Assembly: GCA_937995875.1 (NCBI GenBank) | Contig: CALKIW010000121.1 | Span: 1-64,000, forward strand | DNA from: an uncultured Bacteroidales bacterium | Lineage (GTDB): Bacteria; Bacteroidota; Bacteroidia; Bacteroidales; Bacteroidaceae | DNA: 64,000 bases | Direction of reading: 5' to 3' | Part shown: positions 43,919 to 52,668 of the stretch, piece after piece | Numbering within the stretch: position 1 is the stretch's first letter | How the letters are laid out: each line of letters starts with the position of its first letter | Made by a program: the position numbers and the translations under genes | The notes under the pieces: generated by a model | The model's input: the letters and a program-made list of their open reading frames with translations, nothing else | Databases searched by the model: none | Told to the model about the DNA's origin: nothing

Positions 43919-43973
43919 GGCAAGGGTCTTTGTGGTACAAACGGCGGTTTGTGTTACAAAGACACACCTTGCC
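43919..43973. other. Long imperfect hairpin, oriT candidate
   Basis: Left arm GGCAAGG-GTCTTTGT-GGTACAAAC (43919-43942), loop GGCG, right arm GTTTGTGTT-ACAAAGAC-ACACCTTGCC (43947-43973): over 20 paired bases with a 3-nt bulge and two mismatches. It lies 52 nt upstream of mobA, in the only large gap between the divergent mob and tra operons, the usual place of oriT. No T-run follows. Confidence 0.55.
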
Positions 43974-44177
43974 AGTATCAAGAGATGATGCGAATGAAGC
44001 ATCCACCTGTAAGGGTGTCCGCTTCGGATAGTTCACCTCCATGTTTCCTATCCGCCTGCAAAGTTACGGTGGATTTTCAAATATCTCATTATCAAAGATA
44101 TTCACTCTTTTTCCTTTCATTTCCCTGTACTTCACAGGCATGGAAATATCTATTGAAAAAGCGTTTATTTTGCAGAC

Positions 44178-44397
44178 GGAACGAGCGGATAATCGTTCGG
44201 AAGTCCTATCGGAAGAACGACAAGACGGACGGTATCTTAATCGTTCAATTCATCGTCAGACAGAACCATCGACATACCGACAAAACGACAAACAAAACGA
44301 CAGATAGTTCGATATATCGACAGACAGGAAAAACGATTATCCGTTCAAACGATTGGTCAAACGACCTATCGTTTCAATAACAGTCCAAACGATTCAA
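44178..44397. repeat. Clustered AACGA repeats upstream of ParA, parS/operator candidate
   Basis: AACGA recurs at about 44179, 44215, 44284, 44297, 44333, 44347, 44360 and 44389, with inverted TCGTT copies at about 44193, 44240 and 44374. Several are spaced by one to two helical turns. The array ends a few bases before the ParA-like traA gene, as centromere or operator sites of partition operons do. Confidence 0.6.
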
Positions 44398-44408
44398 ACA
44401 TCTATTAT

Positions 44409-45188
44409 ATGGCACAGATACAAGCATCGCCCATATATCTGGGCTTCTCCTCCCAAAAGGGAGGCGTGGGTAAAAGTACCTTGGCTGAGATTATCAGCAG
44501 CATCCTTTACTATGAAAAAGGCATCCACCTTTTTGCAGTGGACTGCGACCTCTCACAGGACTCATTCTATAAGCTCCGTGAAAGGGAAAAGGCCTGTATT
44601 GAGAGCGACCCACAGCTTTCCTTGCAGATGACACAATACTTTTCCTCTTTGAGGCGTACAGCCTACCGCATACTCAAAGCCGCCCCTAAGGAAGCAATAG
44701 CAACAGCAAATGAGTATATCCGCAAGCATTCATCAGAGAAGTTCGATCTGGTCATCTTCGACTTTCCCGGTCATGCAGGCACCAGCGACCTCCTGCAGCT
44801 CTCGCTGGATATGGACTATATCCTTTCGCCCTTGGAGCCTGACGTGCAGTCAATGGTTGCCTGTCTTACCTATGTCAAAGCGGTAAATGACTTGGGCGTG
44901 TCCATGTCAAGTGCCCGTATCAAGGAAATCATTCTCCTTTGGAACAAGGTGGACCGGAGAGTAAAGAATACGCTCATTGAATACTACAGCAAGTATATCA
45001 GGAACGAAGACTACACGCTGCTCGACCAGCACGTCTATGCCACCCACCGCTTCAGCCATGAACTGGAGCAATACGGATTCCGTGGAGTATTCCGCTCCAC
45101 TTACCTGCCTCCCAATAAAGCCTTACGGACAGGGACGGGCATCGATGAGCTGACAGAAGAACTGCTTCCCCACATCCAACTTAAATAA
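44409..45188 (+). CDS. traA: ParA-family ATPase TraA
   Basis: 259 residues. Deviant Walker A SSQKGGVGKSTLAE (~14-27), Walker B LVIFDFPGHAG (~115). ParA/MinD-like ATPases open the tra operon of CTnDOT-type elements; they probably act in partition of the excised circle or placement of the transfer machine. The gene follows an AACGA repeat array and is followed after 9 nt by the DUF3408 gene, its likely DNA-binding partner. Confidence 0.93.
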   Translation: MAQIQASPIYLGFSSQKGGVGKSTLAEIISSILYYEKGIHLFAVDCDLSQDSFYKLREREKACIESDPQLSLQMTQYFSSLRRTAYRILKAAPKEAIATANEYIRKHSSEKFDLVIFDFPGHAGTSDLLQLSLDMDYILSPLEPDVQSMVACLTYVKAVNDLGVSMSSARIKEIILLWNKVDRRVKNTLIEYYSKYIRNEDYTLLDQHVYATHRFSHELEQYGFRGVFRSTYLPPNKALRTGTGIDELTEELLPHIQLK

Positions 45189-45197
45189 GACATCACT

Positions 45198-45710
45198 ATG
45201 GCAAAGATACAGGAACAACGGCAAAAATTAGAAGCCAAACTTAAGGAGATGGCAGAAGACGGGGTAATGAAGACCCCACAGAAAGAAACATTGGCTTTCG
45301 ACCCTCCCGATGAGGAAGATGAGGAGGATGCCAAAGCGGATGTAAGTCCCAACCAAAAGGAAAAACAGCATCCAGTAAAGGAGGTTATGCCTGCCTCAGA
45401 AGAAACACAGGACAAGCCCTTGTACAAAAGCCGTGAAAAAGAAAATGAGAAAAGTGTGGATTTTCCCCGGATTTCCTTTGAGGACTACCGCACACGCTAT
45501 CTGCAATCCGTCCGCCTCCGGGAGCGAACCAACTTCACCATGAATGTGGATACGCTTCAGGTGCTGAGAAATATCTTGCAGGACTTGGGTGAGCGGGTGT
45601 CGATGGCATCCTACATCGACAACATCCTGCGTGAACACCTCAAGGAGCACAAGGAACTGCTCAACAATGCCACGGCAAAGCATCGGCGCAAGGTGGCAAT
45701 AGACTTTTGA
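45198..45710 (+). CDS. traB: TraB, DUF3408 family
   Basis: 170 residues. Acidic, disordered first half (PDEEDEEDAK, ~35-45), then a conserved C-terminal part with ribbon-helix-helix character (RERTNFTMNVDTLQVLRNILQDLGERVSMASYIDNILREHL, ~103-145). DUF3408 proteins follow ParA in Bacteroidales elements and probably serve as its ParB-like, centromere-binding partner. Confidence 0.88.
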   Translation: MAKIQEQRQKLEAKLKEMAEDGVMKTPQKETLAFDPPDEEDEEDAKADVSPNQKEKQHPVKEVMPASEETQDKPLYKSREKENEKSVDFPRISFEDYRTRYLQSVRLRERTNFTMNVDTLQVLRNILQDLGERVSMASYIDNILREHLKEHKELLNNATAKHRRKVAIDF

Positions 45711-45743
45711 ATAAAGAACCAACGACATATAAAAATCACCATT

Positions 45744-46538
45744 ATGCAAACGATACTATTCAACATACTTCTGTTTCTGATAGTGGTATGGGTGTTCATT
45801 GGAATACTCTTCCTTTGGCAGCAGTTCCGCATGACGTGCCGCAAATTGGAGAAAGCCTGTGAGAAGAAAGAAGAACGGAAACAGAGTGTATCTCCTGTTA
45901 CCCAAGAACAAATCGAGCAGGCACGGCAAATGCTTATCGGCAAGAGCAAATCATACGGGGAACGCCATACAGAACTGTCTGGGACAATCAAGGAAGTTTC
46001 TTCTGCCTTCCCCAAAGTTCCCGCTGTTTCCCCAACTGAAAATCCAGCCGAAAACCCCGGTACTTTTGCAGGAGAAAATCCTCCGGTACCCGAAGAAACA
46101 GAAGATGCGGAAGGTACAGCCGAAGAGAATGAGATGCAGATTGACTACACGATGGACGAGCCGGATGAGGACAGCATCGTCCGTGAGGAACTGCAAATCG
46201 CCGATGCTGCCATGCCGGAGGTCTCACCATCCGCTATCCTCGCACGCGACTTGGTTCGTGTCAATAGCTGGCACAAGAACGATGATACGCTTGACGGGGA
46301 AAATGAAGCCGAGGTGCGGGACACGCTGCAAAGCATACGAGGCACACAGCTCATTGACTACATCAAGGAGGCAACGCTCAAGCAGGAGAAAGACCATCAG
46401 AAACTGCTCGCAGCCATCCGTAAGGCAGAAGAAGCGGAAATGATGAGCGAAGAAACAATCTATCCTGATAATGATACAGCCCAAGAGGGCGATGATGTGT
46501 CGGAAGAAGCCGACCGTCCACTGTCATACTATCTGTAA
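45744..46538 (+). CDS. traD: TraD-like conjugation protein
   Basis: 264 residues. A single N-terminal membrane segment (ILFNILLFLIVVWVFIGILF, ~4-24), then a hydrophilic, acidic and Pro-rich cytoplasmic region with coiled-coil segments (CRKLEKACEKKEERKQ; AIRKAEEAEMMSE). It matches TraD of CTnDOT in position, size and topology; no enzymatic motif. The 157 nt to traE contain no gene. Confidence 0.7.
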   Translation: MQTILFNILLFLIVVWVFIGILFLWQQFRMTCRKLEKACEKKEERKQSVSPVTQEQIEQARQMLIGKSKSYGERHTELSGTIKEVSSAFPKVPAVSPTENPAENPGTFAGENPPVPEETEDAEGTAEENEMQIDYTMDEPDEDSIVREELQIADAAMPEVSPSAILARDLVRVNSWHKNDDTLDGENEAEVRDTLQSIRGTQLIDYIKEATLKQEKDHQKLLAAIRKAEEAEMMSEETIYPDNDTAQEGDDVSEEADRPLSYYL

Positions 46539-46695
46539 GACTAATGTTTTTGTTCATATTGTGAAGTGATGCAGGGGTGGCTCAAAAGTAAAACAATCAG
46601 CCAATATCTGTCATACGATAAAACCGAGCCACCACCTGCCACCTCCACCCCCAAAGAAGACAATTTATTTAATGACAACTTAAAATAAAAGAACA

Positions 46696-47001
46696 ATGCA
46701 CAACAAAAAGAAAATCACAATGATGCTGCTCCTGATGGCTGCCGCCGCCACAGGAGCATACGCACAGGGAAACGGGCTGGCGGGTATCAATGAAGCCACA
46801 AAAATGGTAACGTCCTACTTCGACCCGGGCACGAAACTTATCTATGCCATCGGCGCCGTGGTGGGCTTGATTGGAGGAATCAAGGTCTATAACAAGTTCT
46901 CAAGTGGCGACCCCGACACGAGCAAGACCGCCGCTTCTTGGTTCGGCGCGTGTATCTTCCTCATCGTGGCTGCGACCATCCTGCGCTCTTTCTTCCTGTA
47001 A
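46696..47001 (+). CDS. traE: TraE, DUF4134 pilin-like protein
   Basis: 101 residues. Signal peptide ending ATGAYAQ and two further hydrophobic segments (LIYAIGAVVGLIGGIKVY; AASWFGACIFLIVAATILRSFF), the topology of VirB2-type pilins. This is the presumed pilus subunit. The gene ends 2 nt before traF. Confidence 0.92.
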   Translation: MHNKKKITMMLLLMAAAATGAYAQGNGLAGINEATKMVTSYFDPGTKLIYAIGAVVGLIGGIKVYNKFSSGDPDTSKTAASWFGACIFLIVAATILRSFFL

Positions 47002-47003
47002 CA

Positions 47004-47339
47004 ATGGCAGAGTGGGAAATCAACAAGGGTATAGGTCGGACGGTGGAGTTTAAGGGCCTGAAGGCGCAGTACCTCTTCCTTTTTGCGGGAGGCTTGCTTG
47101 CCGTCTTCATTCTCGTGGTCGTACTCTACCTCTGCGGAGTCAGCCAGATTGCCTGTCTGGTCATAGGCGTAGTGGGTGCCACCCTCGTGGTGTGGCAAAC
47201 GTTCGCCATGAACCGAAAGTACGGGCAGTACGGGCTGATGAAGCAGGGGGCGGTGCGTATGCACCCACGCTACCTTGTGAACCGCCGGACGGTCTTTCAC
47301 CTTATCCGTAACCTTCAACCCAAAAGAAAGAAGCAATGA
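47004..47339 (+). CDS. traF: TraF, DUF4133 (VirB3-like)
   Basis: 111 residues from ATG 47004 (MAEWEINKGIGRTVEFKGLKAQ). Two membrane segments (YLFLFAGGLLAVFILVVVLYL; IACLVIGVVGATLVVWQTFAM), then a basic tail. VirB3-like inner-membrane part of the channel. The frame extends upstream, but this start gives the family N-terminus and sits just after the traE stop. The stop overlaps traG by 4 nt. Confidence 0.92.
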   Translation: MAEWEINKGIGRTVEFKGLKAQYLFLFAGGLLAVFILVVVLYLCGVSQIACLVIGVVGATLVVWQTFAMNRKYGQYGLMKQGAVRMHPRYLVNRRTVFHLIRNLQPKRKKQ

Positions 47340-49849
47340 GAAACAACAGTAAGATAACGACCTTGGAATCGAAATTCCCGCTGCTCTCCGTCGAGCAGGG
47401 GTGCATGGTGAGCAAGGATGCGGACATCACGGTGGCTTTCCGTGTGGAGCTTCCAGAACTCTTCACCGTCACCTCCGCAGAATACGAGGCGATGCACTCG
47501 GCTTGGCACAAGGCTATCAAGGTGCTGCCCGACTACAGTATCGTCCACAAGCAGGACTGGTTCGTCAAGGAGGACTACCGGGGCAGGCTCTCCGACGGAG
47601 GACTGAGCTTCCTTGCCCGTGCATCGGAACGGCATTTCAACGAACGTCCGTACCTGCATCACAGCGTTTACCTGTTCCTGACCAAGACCAACAGGCAGCG
47701 TATGGCACAGCAGAGCAATTTTTCCTCGCTCTGCCGTGGACATCTCATTCCCAAGGAAATCACTGGCAGGGACGAAGTGATGAAGTTCATGGAAGCCGTC
47801 GATCAGTTCGAGCGTATCATCAACGACACAGAGCAGATAAGGATTATCCGCATGACGGAAGAAGAATTGGTAGGCACAAAGGAAAAAGGTGGCTTGCTGG
47901 ACAGGTATTTCTCCCTCTCGGAAGAAGGACACGCCTCGCTGGAGGACATCCGTCTGGGTGCCGACCTTGTGCGTGTGGGCGACAATATGCTTTGTCTGCA
48001 TACGCTCTCAGACACGGACGACCTGCCGACTACGGTCAGCACCGACAGCCGATATGAACGGCTCTCCACCGACCGGAGCGACTGCCGACTGTCCTTTGCC
48101 GCTCCCGTGGGCCTGATGCTGCCGTGTAACCATATCTACAACCAGTACATCTTCATCGAGGACAGCGACGCCAATCTTGAACGCTTCGAAAGGCAGGCAA
48201 GGAACATGCACTCGCTGGCACGTTATTCCCGTTCCAATCAGATTAACGAGGAGTGGATACAGGAGTATCTCAACATCGCCCACTCGCAGGGCTTGACCTC
48301 CATCCGTGCGCATTTCAACGTGCTGGCATGGAGCAGCGACAAGGAGGAACTGCGCACTGTCAAGAATGACGTGGGCAGTGCCCTTGCCCTGATGGAGTGC
48401 CGACCGCGCCACAACACCATTGACACGGCAACACTCTATTGGGCGGGTATTCCCGGCAATGCAGCCGATTTTCCCGCCGAAGAGTCGTTCTATACATTTA
48501 TCGAGCCTGCCCTCTGCTTCTTCACGGCAGAGACCAACTACAAGGACTCGCTCTCTCCCTTCGGCATCAAGATGGCAGACCGTCTTTCGGGCAAGCCCAT
48601 CCATCTCGACATCTCCGACCTGCCGATGAAAAAGGGCGTGATTACCAACCGCAACAAGTTCATTCTCGGTCCTTCGGGCAGTGGCAAGAGTTTCTTCACC
48701 AACCACATGGTACGCCAGTATTACGAGCAGGGGGCGCACGTCCTCTTGGTCGATACGGGTAACTCATATCAGGGCTTGTGTGAGCTTATCCACCGCAAGA
48801 CCAAGGGAGAGGACGGGGTATATTTCACCTATACGGATGAACATCCCATTTCATTCAATCCTTTCTATACCGATGATTACGTCTTTGACGTGGAGAAAAG
48901 GGAGAGTATCTGCACACTACTGCTCACGCTCTGGAAAAGTGCCGATGAGCATATCACCAAGACTGAAGCGGGCGAACTCGGTTCTGCCGTCAATAGCTAC
49001 ATCGAACTTATCCGGACGGATCATACCATCGTTCCCTGCTTCAACACCTTCTACGAGTATCTGCGCGATATCTATCGGGAGGATATGCAAAAGCGGGACA
49101 TCGAGGTAACGCTCTCGGACTTCAACATCAACAACCTCCTGACGACACTGAAGCAATACTATCGTGGCGGTCGCTACGACTTCCTACTGAACTCGGACAA
49201 GAACATTGACCTGCTCTCCAAACGCTTCATTGTCTTTGAGATTGACCAAGTGAAGGATAACAAAGACCTTTTCCCCGTGGTGACGATTATCATCATGGAG
49301 GCTTTCATCAACAAGATGCGCCGATTGAAGGGTATCCGAAAAATGATACTTATTGAGGAAGCATGGAAGGCGATTGCCTCTGCAAATATGGCGGACTATA
49401 TCAAGTATCTCTACAAGACCGTCAGAAAGTATTTCGGCGAGGCCATTGTCGTGACGCAGGAGGTGGACGACATCATCCAGTCGCCCATCGTCAAGGAGAG
49501 CATCATCAACAACTCCGACTGCAAGATACTGCTCGACCAGCGCAAGTATATGACCAAGTTCGACGGCATACAGGCGATGCTCGGTCTTTCGGAAAAGGAG
49601 AAGAGCCAGATACTCTCCATCAACCAGAACAACGACCCGAACAGGCTTTACAAGGAGGTATGGATTGGCTTGGGCGGTATGCAGAGTGCCGTCTATGCCA
49701 CGGAGGTGAGCATGGAGGAATACCTCACCTACACCACGGAGGAAACAGAAAAGGTAGAGGTCATGCAGCGTGCGGAACAGCTCGGTGGCGACATCGAGAC
49801 GGCTATCCGTCAGCTGGCTGCTGAAAAGCGTGCTGCACGAAGCAGATAG
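47336..49849 (+). CDS. traG: TraG, VirB4-like conjugation ATPase
   Basis: 837 residues. N-terminal CagE/VirB4 region, then Walker A FILGPSGSGKSFFTNHMV (~440), 'VDTGNSYQGL', Walker B KMILIEEAWKAIAS (~665) and the C-terminal motif VTQEVDDI. It energises pilus assembly and substrate transfer. It is complete and overlaps traF (ATGA). Confidence 0.95.
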   Translation: MRNNSKITTLESKFPLLSVEQGCMVSKDADITVAFRVELPELFTVTSAEYEAMHSAWHKAIKVLPDYSIVHKQDWFVKEDYRGRLSDGGLSFLARASERHFNERPYLHHSVYLFLTKTNRQRMAQQSNFSSLCRGHLIPKEITGRDEVMKFMEAVDQFERIINDTEQIRIIRMTEEELVGTKEKGGLLDRYFSLSEEGHASLEDIRLGADLVRVGDNMLCLHTLSDTDDLPTTVSTDSRYERLSTDRSDCRLSFAAPVGLMLPCNHIYNQYIFIEDSDANLERFERQARNMHSLARYSRSNQINEEWIQEYLNIAHSQGLTSIRAHFNVLAWSSDKEELRTVKNDVGSALALMECRPRHNTIDTATLYWAGIPGNAADFPAEESFYTFIEPALCFFTAETNYKDSLSPFGIKMADRLSGKPIHLDISDLPMKKGVITNRNKFILGPSGSGKSFFTNHMVRQYYEQGAHVLLVDTGNSYQGLCELIHRKTKGEDGVYFTYTDEHPISFNPFYTDDYVFDVEKRESICTLLLTLWKSADEHITKTEAGELGSAVNSYIELIRTDHTIVPCFNTFYEYLRDIYREDMQKRDIEVTLSDFNINNLLTTLKQYYRGGRYDFLLNSDKNIDLLSKRFIVFEIDQVKDNKDLFPVVTIIIMEAFINKMRRLKGIRKMILIEEAWKAIASANMADYIKYLYKTVRKYFGEAIVVTQEVDDIIQSPIVKESIINNSDCKILLDQRKYMTKFDGIQAMLGLSEKEKSQILSINQNNDPNRLYKEVWIGLGGMQSAVYATEVSMEEYLTYTTEETEKVEVMQRAEQLGGDIETAIRQLAAEKRAARSR

Positions 49850-49986
49850 ATTGGTCTTTGATATATAAGACTCTACGGATTATAGTGTTAAATACTGATG
49901 AACAAGGGAGTTAAACACTGATGATTGACACTCCTTAATGAGAATTCAAATAAACATATTATTCACATCATAAACAAGAAAGAACA

Positions 49987-50619
49987 ATGAAGACAAAGAT
50001 TTTAATGCTGATGATTTGTGCCGTTCTCTTTATGAATGGCAAAGCCCACGCACAGTGGACGGTCTATGATCCGGGCAACTTCGCGGGCAACATCGCCAAC
50101 TCCGTCAAGGAGATTGCCACGGCGGGAAAGACGGTGAAGAACACCCTGGACGGATTCAAGGAAGTGGAGAAGCTCTACAACGACACCAAGAAGTATTACG
50201 ATGCGCTGAAGAAGGTGAACAACCTCATCGGCGATGCCTACAAGGTCAAGGAGTGCATCCTCATGGTGGGCGACATCTCGGAGATTTACGTTACCTCCTA
50301 TAAGAAGATGCTCTCGGACAGGAACTTCCGTCCCTCAGAGCTCGCCGCGATGGCTTCGGGCTACGCCAAGCTGCTGGAGCAGAGCGGTGAGAGCCTGAAG
50401 GAACTCAAGTCCGTTGCCAAGTCGGGCGTCTTTTCCATGAACGACCACGAGCGCATGCAGGCTATCGACCGTATCTACACCACACTGCGGGAATACCGCT
50501 CTCTCGTGTCGTACTACACAAGGAAGAACATCTCCGTGAGCTACGTCCGTGCAAGGGAGAGGAACGACCTCGCCTCCGTCAAGGCGCTCTACGGCAACAC
50601 GGCAAGCAGGTACTGGTAA
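49987..50619 (+). CDS. traI: TraI, DUF4141 (VirB5-like)
   Basis: 210 residues. Signal peptide ending GKAHAQ, mature protein helical (NFAGNIANSVKEIATAGKTVKNTLDGFKEVEKLYNDTKKYYDAL), the pattern of VirB5-like minor pilins. Upstream gap of 137 nt has two copies of GTTAAA.ACTGATGA (about 49886 and 49911) but no gene. Confidence 0.88.
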   Translation: MKTKILMLMICAVLFMNGKAHAQWTVYDPGNFAGNIANSVKEIATAGKTVKNTLDGFKEVEKLYNDTKKYYDALKKVNNLIGDAYKVKECILMVGDISEIYVTSYKKMLSDRNFRPSELAAMASGYAKLLEQSGESLKELKSVAKSGVFSMNDHERMQAIDRIYTTLREYRSLVSYYTRKNISVSYVRARERNDLASVKALYGNTASRYW

Positions 50620-50666
50620 TTTCATAGGCAGAACAACAATAAAACATTTATCAAACAAACTCGCTT

Positions 50667-51704
50667 ATGGATTTTGCCAGTTTACACGAGCTTTTACGCT
50701 CCACCTACGATGAGATGATGCCCCTCTGCGCTCAGATGACAGGTATCGCCAAGGGGATAGCGGGCTTGGGCGCGCTCTTCTACATTGCCCTTCGGGTATG
50801 GGCTTCCATTGCCCGTGCCGAGGCAATCGACGTGTTTCCGCTGCTCCGTCCCTTTGTCTTGGGCTTCTGCATCATGTTCTTCCCGACCATCGTGCTGGGA
50901 ACGATGAACGCCGTGCTCTCGCCCGTGGTGCAGGGGACGGAGATGATGGTGCACCAGCAGGAGGGCAACCTTGCGGAGCTTACCGCCAAGAGGGACAAAT
51001 TGCAGGAGGAAGCCTATCTCAGAAATCCCGAAACCGCCTATATGGTGTCCAATGAGAAATTCGATGAGAAGATAGAGGAAATGGGCATCATTGGTCCGGA
51101 GGATGCCGTGACGATTGCGGGGATGTACGCCGAGCGTGCCGCCTACCAGACCAAGCAATGGTTCATGAAACTTGTTCACGACCTGATGGAACTGCTGTTC
51201 CACGCCTCGGGGCTTGTCATCGACACGCTCCGCACTTTTATCCTTATCGTTCTCTCCATTCTCGGTCCGATAGTCTTCGGCATTGCCGTGTGGGACGGTC
51301 TGTCGGGCTCGCTCACGGCGTGGTTCTCACGCTATATCTCGGTCTATCTGTGGCTTCCCGTGAGCAGTATCCTGACGGCACTGCTCACCAAGATACAGGT
51401 CTTGATGATGCAGAAGGACATCGAGGCGCTCAGCGACCCGAACTACCTGCCCGATTCGGGGACGTGGTACTACATCGTCTTCTTCCTCATCGGCATCGTG
51501 GGCTACTTCTGCGTACCTACCGTGGCAGGCTGGATTATCGAAGCCGGAGGCGGTATAGGCTCCTACGGTCGCAATGTCAATCAGACGGCACAGCGTGGCG
51601 CACAGGGTGCATACACGGGCGGCAAATACGTGGCAGGTGGCGCAGGTGCAGCCATCGGCAACGTGGGAGGTCGCATCAAGGGCAGGCTGTTCAAGGGAAA
51701 ATAG
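50667..51704 (+). CDS. traJ: TraJ, VirB6-like membrane protein
   Basis: 345 residues with about six membrane segments (e.g. GIAGLGALFYIALRVWAS; LIVLSILGPIVFGIAVWDG; YIVFFLIGIVGYFCVPTVAGWII) and a Gly-rich tail (GGKYVAGGAGAAIGNVGG). Polytopic inner-membrane component of the channel. Confidence 0.92.
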   Translation: MDFASLHELLRSTYDEMMPLCAQMTGIAKGIAGLGALFYIALRVWASIARAEAIDVFPLLRPFVLGFCIMFFPTIVLGTMNAVLSPVVQGTEMMVHQQEGNLAELTAKRDKLQEEAYLRNPETAYMVSNEKFDEKIEEMGIIGPEDAVTIAGMYAERAAYQTKQWFMKLVHDLMELLFHASGLVIDTLRTFILIVLSILGPIVFGIAVWDGLSGSLTAWFSRYISVYLWLPVSSILTALLTKIQVLMMQKDIEALSDPNYLPDSGTWYYIVFFLIGIVGYFCVPTVAGWIIEAGGGIGSYGRNVNQTAQRGAQGAYTGGKYVAGGAGAAIGNVGGRIKGRLFKGK

Positions 51705-51737
51705 GAATCAGAAAACAAATAAAATGAAAATTGAACT

Positions 51738-52361
51738 ATGGAATTCAAATCACTCACCAATATCGAGACCTCTTTCAGACAGATACGGCTCTACGCCTTT
51801 GTCTTCGCCATCGTGTGCGTGGCAGTGAGCGGCTATGCCGTCTATGCCTCGTATGCCTTTGCCAAGGAGCAGCGGGAGAAAATCTATGTGCTTGACCAAG
51901 GGAAGTCGCTCATGCTTGCCCTCAGTCAGGACGCAAGCCGTAACCGTCCCGTGGAAGCCCGTGAGCATGTCCGCCGCTTCCACGAGCTGTTCTTCACCAT
52001 TGCGCCCGACAAGGACGCCATAGAGGGAAATATGCAGCGTGCCTTCCTCCTTTGCGACAAGTCGGCTTTCAACTATTACAAGGACCTGGCGGAGAAAGGC
52101 TACTACAACCGTGCCATATCGGGCAATGTCAACCAGCGCATAGAGGTGGACTCCATACGCTGCAACTTTAATGCCTACCCTTACGAGGTAACGACCTTTG
52201 CCCGGCAGTTCATCGTCAGACAGAGCAACGTCACGGAGCGAAGTCTTGTCACGACCTGCATGCTGCAGAACTCCGTCCGCTCGGACAATAATCCGCAGGG
52301 CTTCCTGATGGAGCATTTTCTTGTGCGTGAGAACAGGGATATTCAAACCTATAAACGATAA
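51738..52361 (+). CDS. traK: TraK, VirB8-like
   Basis: 207 residues. N-terminal start MEFKSLTNIETSFRQIR is typical of TraK. One membrane segment (~18-42), then a periplasmic domain (~70-205) of the VirB8 size. Inner-membrane assembly factor. The stop at 52361 is 4 nt before traL. Confidence 0.93.
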   Translation: MEFKSLTNIETSFRQIRLYAFVFAIVCVAVSGYAVYASYAFAKEQREKIYVLDQGKSLMLALSQDASRNRPVEAREHVRRFHELFFTIAPDKDAIEGNMQRAFLLCDKSAFNYYKDLAEKGYYNRAISGNVNQRIEVDSIRCNFNAYPYEVTTFARQFIVRQSNVTERSLVTTCMLQNSVRSDNNPQGFLMEHFLVRENRDIQTYKR

Positions 52362-52365
52362 GGCT

Positions 52366-52668
52366 ATGGCAAGGAAAGGAAACCATCCGCTCGCCCGCCA
52401 TTATCTGAGGCTTCATCTGTGGCTCCGCCATCGGTGCGAAAGACTCACGATAGAGCAGCGCAAGGCTATCGTCTATGGGCTGAGTTTCGTCTATTTGGTC
52501 TGCTGCCTTTGGATGATAGCACAGTTCTTCCTGCCTCCAAAGGAGGATAAACTGCCCATTCCCAAGGGAAAGCTGATGGACAGTTCCATACGGACGGACA
52601 GCACTTTGCACGAGCTATACGGCAATTATTACCTACAACATCATCAAAAAATCAACAACAATGGATAA
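52366..52668 (+). CDS. traL: TraL, DUF3989
   Basis: 100 residues from ATG 52366 (MARKGNHPLARHYLRLHLWLRHRCERL); the frame continues upstream, overlapping traK, but this start is the family form. One membrane segment (AIVYGLSFVYLVCCLWMIAQFF, ~37-58) and a short outer part. It overlaps the traM start by 8 nt. Confidence 0.88.
   Translation: MARKGNHPLARHYLRLHLWLRHRCERLTIEQRKAIVYGLSFVYLVCCLWMIAQFFLPPKEDKLPIPKGKLMDSSIRTDSTLHELYGNYYLQHHQKINNNG

Larger units (their letters stand above)
43868..44408. other. 540-bp divergent control region between mobA and traA
   Basis: No gene. It holds the hairpin at 43919-43973, a cluster of AAACGA repeats at 44178-44397, and between them AT-rich sequence with a loose promoter-like TTTATTTTGCAG (~44163-44174) for the tra operon. 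Confidence 0.6.

Noticed and set aside
48008..48739. 243-codon minus-strand frame inside traG
   Set aside because: Opposite the VirB4-like ATPase; no features of its own.
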